Assembly: GCA_036429605.1 (NCBI GenBank)
Contig: JAVFKD010000002.1
Location: 1,550,001-1,614,000 of the forward strand
Reading direction: 5' to 3'
DNA length: 64,000 bases
DNA from: Cladobotryum mycophilum
Lineage: Eukaryota; Ascomycota; Sordariomycetes; Hypocreales; Hypocreaceae
In this document: positions 56,196-64,000 of the stretch, piece after piece
Layout: each line of letters opens with the position of its first letter
How positions within the stretch are numbered: position 1 is the stretch's first letter
Notes under the pieces: generated by a model
Database searches by the model: none
Seen by the model: the letters and a program-made list of their open reading frames with translations, nothing else
Told to the model about the DNA's origin: nothing
Made by a program: the position numbers and the translations under genes

Positions 56196-57171
56196 ATGGC
56201 GATTACGGAGGAATTTGGAGGAGTGCCCTGGACCTTTTACAGTCCAGACTCCCCGACCATCGAAATAGAGACGGATATGCAATCTGGTGGCTTCAATACC
56301 TTCGCGACAACCTTGCTAACTCACCACCAGACACCTATGGTCGTGGTTCGTGGGGCTTTACAAGTTGGGACTCCCATATTATTATCTCTATGACTAAGAG
56401 CTCATAATCTGGCGTCTAGTACTCCGTACCATCTATACAGAAGAGTCCGATACAACGTTTCCCGTTGCCATTAAGGCTCTGGAGCAAAGAATGAAACAGT
56501 ACTACCTCCATATGAACCGTTTTTCATACTGGGGCCAGCGCGGGGAGGAGAAGAAAAAGACGGATGGCTCAGCGAATGAAGAGGTTGCACGTCGGTTTCG
56601 GATCGAAGTTTTCGAGGACAAAGACAGATTGAACTTTCCGAGCCTCGCAGGCGCTTCTCACTCGACCATCAAGTCTCTCGTCGATTATTTTAATGAGTGG
56701 GTGAAGAGTGTAGGGGGTGATCCTACCGACCAGTACCCCGTGAACCCCAGACTCTCCGGCTGTCTCGCTGTTGACAGCGGAGCCCTCCAATCGTTATTAG
56801 ACATGTCCAAGGAGGAGATTCCTCCGTTGCGAGTCGCTGTTGATACCCAGGAAAAAATGGTAAGAGGCGGCCGTCGCGAGAGTTTTTCAACTTACAGGTC
56901 CTTAATCGGGATTGATCCATGAATGGTGGCTGACACGAGAGTGCAACAGGAGTGGCGTGATCAAATATATGCCTGGGTATGGTTTCTCGACGCCCGAGAT
57001 TTTGGATCGTATCGTGGAGGAGAGCAGGAAATCGAGTTTAGAGGGTGGGGAAAGCTGGATGCCTCTGACATCCCTGACTGTTGGTTCCGAAAGTCTCATC
57101 GTACTGACAAGGAAGGCTGGATGTTTGCAGAAAAATACCTTGATGAGCATGGAGACTTTTTCTATGGGTAA
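56196..57171 (+). CDS. Hypothetical protein, three-exon model
   Basis: I do not recognise a family. The 3' part is well supported: an exon ending 56859 (RVAVDTQEKM) joins across a 90-base GT-AG intron (56860-56949) to 56950-57171 (EWRDQIYAWVWFLDARDFGS to the stop), in frame and with smooth protein character. The 5' part is less certain. A first exon from ATG 56196 (MAITEEFGGVPWTFYSPD) could end near 56340-56346 and join at 56401 (LIIWRLVLRTIYTEESDTTF); several GT donors there share the same phase, so the exact junction is open. The whole gives about 275 residues, acidic overall, with no signal peptide or membrane helix and with aromatic-rich patches such as YYLHMNRFSYWGQR. Translation might alternatively start at 56491. 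It stands between ATRIP and a long gene-poor stretch and may be lineage-specific. Confidence 0.5.
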
Positions 57172-59264
57172 ATACTGAAGATTACAAGTCACGGCATTGA
57201 GGACGCTGGCATTAGAAAGAGACACGCAGTGAAGTTTGCAAATTCAACTCTACCAATTTAGAAACGCAATCTTATCTTCACCGCATGAATTATCCAGCGT
57301 CTATCTTTTAGAGCATTATGGCATATAATCACATTTCAGTTGGAATGAAGCTATGATTGTCATAGTCTTGCGGGAAGATATGGACGCTTCAGTCGGACGA
57401 CACATGTTGCCTCATCGAGACAACCCGAAGCACATTGGCAGTGTTTACCCCATGGACTTCATGAGAGAGTCCAACCTCTGGGTAGTCATAAGCTGTACGA
57501 ATCTCCACACAGAAGTAGGTAGTTGAGCCAGTGACACTGAAATGGTTGACGACGACTCACAAAACTCTCTGAATTTGACCAACTACCAAGGAAACCGGGT
57601 TGAACATGTTGTGATAGTTATCAAAATCTGTAGTTGGAGCGCTTTCTTTTACTGTTGCTTCAGGACTAGCCTTTGCACTTTCTGCATTTTCTGCATTTTT
57701 GGTGTCTAACACGCGTACTTAATTTGGCGATTTGTCTCCCAATAAAGGTTCTTCGCATTTGAGGTGCCACGAAGATGGATGGTCCTGACCGTGATGACAG
57801 ATAAACGAGCAAGAGTAGAGGGTTATTGGGTAGAGCCGACGTCGTGAAGCCATGTGGGTTGATATGCTAGGCATGGACCTCGATAGCTCGGAATTGCTGA
57901 TTTGATTAGACAAAGAGGAATCAAGATCAAAATTTGCTCAGTCGAGTCGGTTGCAAACGTAAATCTCCCATAACTACAATATCTAGTGTATGGGAGTAGG
58001 GCGTTTATAATCTTGTTGTGGAAACTTGCAAAATGTCCCACTCGTTAGCAACGGTTGACTATAAGGAATCTGGACCCTAAGGAAAAATTACGGTCCGGGC
58101 AACCCAGTCTGAGATATTGCGTAGACTCATAGGTTAGAATGGTATGGTACTTCATGAATGATGATGGCGGGCCTCTATTTATCTTGTGTAGACTTGTTTA
58201 AAAATTGCTAGCTGTCACGTAGGAACAGAGGCGAGGTTCAAATGAAGGACAACTTGCGGTGTGGCTAGACCATAACGAATTGTATGGCATAGACAGAGCC
58301 ACCTGGTATCTAATGTATGAGGGGGTTAACTTCTAACTCATCGGTGGGCAATTGTAGAATAGTCTATTGACGCCTGATGTCTTGTTTCGTAGATAGCTCG
58401 TGGATAGGCAATTATAGAGCAGATCATCGGTTATCGGTATCTTATTTCGCAAACAGAGCCACCTGATATCCAAAGTATGAATAAGATGTTATCCGTGGCG
58501 TGTCGGTAGGTAGCTGTGAGATAGGTAATCAGTTGCTGGTGTCTTGGCCGCAACGAGTCGAAACACAAAAACCGCTTGCTTCTTAATTAGATGGATGTGA
58601 AATCTTGTAGACTTCATAGGTGCAGGCCAGCTGTTCTATTGGGTATTCAGAAACAAAATTTATACGCACCTTTCGAAAGACACAATGTAGTCATACTCTG
58701 CCAGGAGCAATCAAGGGACACTTAATTTTGAGTGGGATCCCCCACAGACAAACAAAGTCCTCTTATATCCAAAGTATGAGTGCTAACTAGACCTTCAAAG
58801 TGCCAGGAAGGTGATAGTTTTTTGGATTTCAGCTGGGCCTTCACCGAAACAGGGTGTGTTGGGCGTTGTCCCCAGACTTCCTCACTTTAGAGTATTGAGA
58901 CATAATGATCTGATAGAGAGAACGGATACTGTGTGAAAGGAAGACCTTTTCTATTCATTCCTTAGGTCACAAAATAGATTTATACCCTGAAAACTCCACT
59001 AACCCCATCAGTCTCTGCACATAAACCCGACTGTCGTTGCCCGTTCATCGTGGCAAAGACATCCAGATCCAGGGACGAGCACTGGAACCATTGAATGGCC
59101 CTGAGGATTCCCCATCGTCAACGCCGTTTTTTCCTCAAATTATTTCATGACAATAAAGTTCTGTTGTTTCGCCCTTGCGCATCGTGCTTTCACTCTGTCT
59201 TCTTTATTGCACTCGACGCCATTCTATACGTTGGTAGGCCTCGTCATATTTCTGCTCGAGTCCT
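57172..59264. other. Gene-poor region with internal degenerate repeats
   Basis: No supported coding region in about 2.1 kb. It is AT-leaning and contains imperfect repeats at about 58290-58570 (annotated separately). Confidence 0.55.
58294..58480 (+). repeat. Degenerate 160-base-spaced repeat
   Basis: CAGAGCCACCTGGTATC at 58294 recurs as CAGAGCCACCTGATATC at 58454, exactly 160 bases later, each followed by a TATGA-ending flank. Within the interval GGCAATTGTAGAATAG (58347) recurs as GGCAATTATAGAGCAG (58407), 60 bases apart. A third, weaker relative (TTATATCCAAAGTATGA) is near 58763. Confidence 0.6.
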
Positions 59265-59552
59265 TTAAAGGATGCTTTCTTCATGATTCATTTCGGTGAT
59301 GTTGACGTATAGTGTTTGCCGTAATTTGAGGAGCCGCTGGCGAGAGAGCAATTTTTCACGCTCAACATAGAGACAAAAGCCACATGTTGTCAAGATGGCG
59401 AATGCGTACAAGAGAAGTGCCAATATAACAAGACCGCCCGATTTTGGCTCGTTCTTGAGGTATAGCCTGTTTATGGCCACTATTAAGATGGATCTTATAG
59501 TGTTTGGGGGTATATAATCCATGACTCTGCTTGATAGTCGATTTGAGTCCAT
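59265..59552 (-). CDS. Possible small single-pass membrane protein
   Basis: A 95-residue frame with one clear membrane helix (GGLVILALLLYAFAILTTCG) followed by a basic, coiled-coil-like stretch (VEREKLLSRQRLLKLRQ), which suggests N-out/C-in topology. A TATATATATA motif about 135-145 bases upstream on the same strand (near 59687-59699) could serve as its TATA box. No family recognised. Short length and absence of introns leave open that it is a chance frame. Confidence 0.33.
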   Translation of the reverse strand: MDSNRLSSRVMDYIPPNTIRSILIVAINRLYLKNEPKSGGLVILALLLYAFAILTTCGFCLYVEREKLLSRQRLLKLRQTLYVNITEMNHEESIL

Positions 59553-60337
59553 ATGAGCGATAGAAAAGAAATTCTGTGTAGGATGGTAGCAATATGCAAC
59601 GAATTTGGGAATCTTGTTGAAATCGGAAGAGACACGATGAATATGAGAGATGAAGAGTAAGGAAGTGAGCTCAATGGGATGTAATATATATATAGAAAAT
59701 TAAAGAGAGTTTCATCCTCAGTAAGTTTGAGTATGATCCGCCAAGTCGTCTATTTAGCCCTGCTTGACTGCACCATGTCGTGAGCAAGTGGGTGATTGTA
59801 TGAGTGTGCGTGTCGTATAGTAAGATGGAAACTCTATGATTTAGGCAATCCGTATTACCGGAGATTGACTTTGGCCATGAAGCTTTCTTGGTGCATCATC
59901 GCGTATTACAAACTCAGATTTTAGGTTATCCAAGGGCTACATCCCGTCGATTGAGTTTAATATGGCAGCCTCCAAGGATTTTTGAAAGCAATGTTCTTGG
60001 GAGATGAGTGACCAAGTCACAAAAAGATAGGAAGAGGTCACACTTTCGAATCAAGAAGTGGAATAAATAAAGCTACGACGCACCACGAGCAAGATAATGG
60101 AATGGGTGACGATGTATCCGATGTTAAATATCAGGGTTCTGAGTAGCAAGATCATCAGATAGATGACAATACTTCGTGAATATAGTCTTTTAGGTTGATG
60201 GCCATATTCATAAAGCATCCATGCTTGACCATTAATTTTGCGATACAGAATTTTGCTCTTGTGGATATACTTTTGATCATAAAAAAGATAAATATCCCCG
60301 TCCCATTACAACGCCATAACTATGGTAAAATTCCTGT
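59553..60337. other. Intergenic region
   Basis: AT-leaning DNA with a TATATATA motif near 59690; no gene supported. Confidence 0.6.
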
Positions 60338-61296
60338 TTACTGGGCTAATACATTAAGAATCGTCAAGACAATCTTCTTCAGAGCGTCGTTCATGCAAGC
60401 CCCCTCCTCGATAATCTCCTCAATCTTCCCCAGGCATCCTCCAGCGGTCTGGAAGGCCGACTTGATGGCGTCCTTGGTGAACAGGTCCAGGCCGACGGTG
60501 TAGAGCTCGGCAAGGTAGTCGCTGCACTTGAGGCTGCAGAAGCCGTTGGCGAGGTAGCACTGGGCGTGAGAGCCAAAGGCTGCGTCGTGGATGCTCTTGC
60601 ACGTGGCGTCGCAGTCGCTGACCACGGGGACGAGGTCCTTTTGCAGGCAGTTCATGGTGCCCCAGATGAACTTGTTTCCGCGGTCGGAGAAGAGATCCAG
60701 GTTGGTGGTGAACTTTTCGCAGTTCTTCAGGCCGTAGTTGATGGCGTAGGAATCCGGGTCTCCCTCGCAGGGGACAGAGTCCTCGACGCACGTCTCGTAA
60801 AAGCCGCACTGGTGGAGCGCGGGGTTTGGCAGCTGGACTGGCACATGGAGTATCCTGGGTAGCATTCGTCGCAACCGGCCTCGGCAGCCTGAGTCTTGAA
60901 AGTAAAGCCCGCCTTTGAAGTGGGAGCCGCTCCGTAGTTGAGCGAGAAGGAGCTCACGAAGGGATATCCCTGGGTATCGGCGGCGATGATGCCCAGTAGT
61001 GAGGTGGAGTTTAGGCCATTGGAGAAGCTAATCTCTGAACCGGAGACGTGGAAGTCGTTGTGTTCTTTTCCATTGACAAAGACAAAGACATTCTTGGGGT
61101 CCAGGCTTGAGCATGCTATTGTGGCCTTGAAGGGAGCACCGGGAACGTTTGGCCTCTCGGTAGTCGCGCCTACAAGAGAGAATTCTGCATCACACCCTGG
61201 TGCCGGAGGGAGGGGCGCATCTCTGGTTGTGACTGGCGAGGAGTATACTTGTGTCAGCGCAAGGCTGCTAACTGTGAGGCTGAAAATGGACTTCAT
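60338..61296 (-). CDS. Secreted Cys-rich protein (stanniocalcin-like C-half), one-base frameshift
   Basis: Begins MKSIFSLTVSSLALTQVYSS, a clear signal peptide, then a domain of about 120 residues with FVFVNGKEHNDFHVSGSEIS and SLLGIIAADTQGYPFVSSFS. After AGCDECYPGYSMCQSSC the coherent protein continues in another frame: NPALHQCGFYETCVEDSVPC, YGLKNCEKF, then NKFIWGTMNCLQKDLVPVV, CDATCKSIHDAAFGSHAQCY and LANGFCSLKC. The distance from start to stop is 3n+2, so one base is missing, near 60823-60833, beside a C4 run on the coding strand; restored length would be 319 residues. As written translation ends about 60727 and loses the Cys-rich half. Cys spacing and the F-x2-G-x-F/W...CL...CY...C pattern remind me of stanniocalcin-type domains, but this is only a resemblance. 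Function in fungi is unknown. Either a recent null allele or a sequencing error. Confidence 0.68.
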
Positions 61297-62081
61297 AATG
61301 ACAAGAATTAGTTAGATACAGAAATTTCTCAATGAGCTCCCAGAATCAAGAGTAATGCAGGTACCAAAGTCCTTATAACCCTCACGCCGGGTCATCGGCA
61401 GACCCTCTCCCCTGAAAATCTCCGGCCATGACCGATTCGCTGGTGTGTGACCACTGCAGCACGCTCTATGCGAGACAGTGCAGGGTTTTTCCTTCTAAGA
61501 AGCGTTCTCCGAGCGTTGTTACATGCCTCGGGTGAGCTATCCTTATTTAAAGGATAGATCCCGACAAGGCCGGGGCAATTATCCGTCCGCAGTGGGGACC
61601 GTTCCCCATGCATTCGGAGTGTTTAGTTCGTCGCAAACGTTTATAACGGAGAGGACTGAGACACGAATTACCTTTATGGGATAACTGTGTAAGACTACAG
61701 TTTGATAAGTACTTAGCTTAATTAGAGAAATTGTGTCCTCAGCCAAGTATATGGCAATGTTTGAACGGTGAGCTCCGTTTTAAATCCAGTCAATACGATG
61801 AGGGATAATAATCCCTGGCCAGCTCCGTTTCTTTGGGCCTGTGCCGACCTTGCATAAGGTTCCAACGCCAGCCACGGGACTCGGAACGTTCACCTGGTCA
61901 GAATCATTCAGGCAGTACTAACGGATCATATTGTTTAGATGTCACAAAGAAAGAGTTGATGATGAGACAAGGGGCAAATTTGATTTTTAATCATGTCTTC
62001 ATTAAGCCACACGTATACCCTAGAAAACTAATAACATGCCCATCCATCATCCAGAATGTTTACCGTATGCACATGGTCCCC
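61297..62081. other. Intergenic region between secreted protein and amine oxidase
   Basis: Holds the promoter of the secreted protein and the 3' flank of the oxidase, both reverse strand; no gene seen. Confidence 0.65.
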
Positions 62082-63935
62082 TCAAACCTTGTACTGATCT
62101 TCCTTGCGGAGACGTCCCAGCGCAACCTGCAAATGCACCGTTCCATGCGTTCCATACTCCAACTCCGCCACCTCGCCCCAGCGGTCTGTCAGCAGGTTGA
62201 TGTAATCCCAGAGCTTGTAGCGATACAGGAAACGGAAGACGGCGGCATAGGCGCTGTCGAGCGCGCCGACGATCCAGGCGTGATGGCTGCTGGCAGCCTC
62301 TCCGACGATGTGGAATTTGCTGTCTGCCGCTGGTCGCGATAGGTAAGGGTACAGGTTGCTGAATTGACTTGGAGCAAAGAGGGCGAATGCGCCTGCGGTG
62401 TTTGGATCGTGTGACCATGAGTAGGAATTGTGGACGCCCAGGTAAGCGTCCTTGATGCGCTGGTACGTCATGTGCTCTGCGTGGATCCGTGCCAGGTTTT
62501 GCAAAATTAGCTCGACCAACTCCTCCTGATCGGGCTGTTGGCCACTGACGAGAGATCCAAGGCGCGTTGCGTCCTGAGCCCAGGTGTACGAAGCCAGCAG
62601 CACGGCAGGCTTGTCGGCGCCGTCGTGGAGGTTGTACGAGGGGTAGACGCATGTGCGAAGGGGTAGGTCGCTGCTCGCGACGCCTCCCTCCGTGATGCCG
62701 CAGTCGACGATCCACCAGGGGTAGCTAAACCTCAGCGCAACCTTGACAGAGTCGTCGTAATGCAGACCGCGAATCGCGTCCTTTTGCGAGGGGTGCAACT
62801 CCAGCGAGCGCAGGTCCATACGCCCCAGACAGCCCAGCGACGTGGTGTTGAACACGGTTGCGTATCCGTCACGCTGCTCCGCTTCACTGGCGACCTTGAC
62901 GGACATGTTTCCATCTTCCGTGGATTCGTGATCGATGGTAATGACATCGACTCTCTTGCCCGTCTGGATGGGCGTGCTGAGCTTGCTCGTTATGGCATCC
63001 GTGAGGAGCGAGGTCCCTCCCTCGATGCAGAACCACTTGACATCCGTGCCGGGATAGTCAAAGTCAAACGAGTCTATGACGCTCTCGGAAAAGGCCTGGT
63101 CAAACAGGTTGGTAGACGTATTCTGCGTCTCCATCCACTGGATGGCGAAGAAGTCGTACTTGGTCTCCTTGCCATCCGGCCCTCCCCGCCTGAGGTACTC
63201 CCTAGTGCTGTAGTCATCCACCTTCATGAGGTTTTCGAATCCAACCCTGAAGTTCTTTGCTAGCTCTTCCTTATATGGACCAAAGGCGTCGTTCAGGATC
63301 CCTTCCACGTTGTCAACCACGTCGTTGGGCACGGAACCACCGTTCCGCACGCTGACACGGTAGGGATCCTCTGTGTTTGGGACATACAGCCTGTCATTGA
63401 ACAACTGGGGACAAGCTGGGCCACCGTCTAAAATGTAAGGGATCAAGGGCATCTTGGTGCGTTCAAACAGGTCAAAGGTACGGTTCATGGTGGGGATTTT
63501 CGGATACCTCATGGCTCCAATGTCATAGTAGTCATGCTTCTCCTCGCTGAAATAGTGAGTGTACAAGCGACCACCGACCCTGGTGTTGGATTCGAGAATG
63601 TCGTACGTGAGGTTGGGGATCTTTAGGTCGTCCAATATCATGGCAATGTAAAGACCCGCGACGCCAGCGCCGATGATGCACACCTTTCGTGGTGGCAGTT
63701 CCTCATCGCCGAGCCTGCCGCCTGGTGCACGTCCGCCTTCTGCTGGGAAGTGAGGATCTGGGGGTAGGTTGTCGTACGTGACAGGCTCAGCACCGAGTTC
63801 AGGGAACGGTATATCATGCACGCTGCGCAGGTTCCTGGAGGTGAGCACATTGATCTCTGCGGCAAGCTTCTGGCGGACCAGACGCTGGGCCCAGAGACCC
63901 TTGATGTCCACAGTAGTAGTGGCGGTGGTGCTCAT
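62082..63935 (-). CDS. Flavin amine oxidase, L-amino-acid-oxidase-like
   Basis: FAD enzyme expected to oxidise L-amino acids to 2-oxo acids, ammonia and hydrogen peroxide. Single exon of 617 residues. The dinucleotide fold KVCIIGAGVAGLYIAMIL carries G89-x-G91-x2-G94, followed by ILESNTRVGGRLYTHYF (GGRL at 121-124), the second FAD motif of the amine oxidase family, and DIGAMRYPKIPTMNRTFDLF, typical of L-amino-acid oxidases. The C-terminal FAD block is HIVGEAASSHHAWIVGALDS (from about 542). Trp/aromatic-rich YSWSHDPNTAGAFALFAP precedes it. There is no signal peptide; the 80-residue N-terminal extension before the FAD fold resembles that of fungal LAAOs and may be a propeptide. Trichoderma LAAO and L-lysine oxidase belong to this group and have antibacterial or antitumour activity through peroxide. 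Substrate specificity cannot be read here. The window ends 65 bases upstream, so the promoter is largely missing. Confidence 0.9.
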   Translation of the reverse strand: MSTTATTTVDIKGLWAQRLVRQKLAAEINVLTSRNLRSVHDIPFPELGAEPVTYDNLPPDPHFPAEGGRAPGGRLGDEELPPRKVCIIGAGVAGLYIAMILDDLKIPNLTYDILESNTRVGGRLYTHYFSEEKHDYYDIGAMRYPKIPTMNRTFDLFERTKMPLIPYILDGGPACPQLFNDRLYVPNTEDPYRVSVRNGGSVPNDVVDNVEGILNDAFGPYKEELAKNFRVGFENLMKVDDYSTREYLRRGGPDGKETKYDFFAIQWMETQNTSTNLFDQAFSESVIDSFDFDYPGTDVKWFCIEGGTSLLTDAITSKLSTPIQTGKRVDVITIDHESTEDGNMSVKVASEAEQRDGYATVFNTTSLGCLGRMDLRSLELHPSQKDAIRGLHYDDSVKVALRFSYPWWIVDCGITEGGVASSDLPLRTCVYPSYNLHDGADKPAVLLASYTWAQDATRLGSLVSGQQPDQEELVELILQNLARIHAEHMTYQRIKDAYLGVHNSYSWSHDPNTAGAFALFAPSQFSNLYPYLSRPAADSKFHIVGEAASSHHAWIVGALDSAYAAVFRFLYRYKLWDYINLLTDRWGEVAELEYGTHGTVHLQVALGRLRKEDQYKV

Positions 63936-64000
63936 GATTGCGATGATAAAGAGTAAAAAGGATCAGACGAATAGGGAAACTGGTGCTAGGTGAGGTTGCT

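Overview
The window is nuclear DNA from a filamentous ascomycete. Genes are interrupted by short (about 50-80 base) GT-AG introns with CTAAC/CTGAC-like branch points, 5' leaders are pyrimidine-rich, and intergenic distances run to several kilobases. Gene content (HET-domain protein, FmdA-type formamidase, PL8 lyase, L-amino-acid-oxidase-like flavoenzyme, ATRIP/Rad26 homologue, CDP-DAG synthase) points to Sordariomycetes, most likely Hypocreales and possibly Trichoderma-like. The genus is an inference, not something I can prove here.

Layout. 1.7-3.2 kb: five-exon formamidase. 4.3-7.2 kb: secreted eight-exon polysaccharide lyase family 8 enzyme. 10.1-11.9 kb: MFS transporter. 12.4-15.1 kb: two divergently transcribed BTB/POZ paralogues, one with a GC-AG intron and the other ending in a coding 12-base minisatellite; a diverged direct repeat of about 95 bases flanks the first. 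16.6-17.4 kb: short NAD(P)-binding Rossmann protein. 19.1-27.6 kb: a single uninterrupted 2811-codon frame for a giant Ser/Thr-rich mucin-like secreted protein, the most striking object here. 27.6-30.7 kb: gene-free. 30.7-32.5 kb: cytochrome P450 with a one-base frameshift. 33.2-33.7 kb: small two-helix membrane protein. 34.0-35.2 kb: decayed AAA ATPase with RIP-like lesions in Walker A and Walker B. 36.4-38.5 kb: HET-domain protein. 38.5-46.9 kb: 8 kb without a convincing gene, rich in microsatellites and homopolymers. 46.9-55.4 kb: amidase-signature enzyme, CDP-diacylglycerol synthase and ATRIP/Rad26 homologue. 56.2-57.2 kb: unknown protein. 58.3-58.5 kb: degenerate repeats. 59.3 kb: possible small membrane protein. 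60.3-61.3 kb: secreted Cys-rich protein with a one-base frameshift. 62.1-63.9 kb: L-amino-acid-oxidase-like flavoprotein.

Functionally the window mixes housekeeping (CDS1, ATRIP, formamidase, amidase) with accessory content. The accessory block, about 12-38 kb, holds the BTB pair, mucin, P450, dead AAA gene and HET protein. Formamidase, amidase and amino-acid oxidase all release ammonia, but they are unlinked and I see no operon-like or biosynthetic cluster. The two single-base frameshifts both sit beside C/G runs, so sequencing error must be excluded before either gene is called dead.
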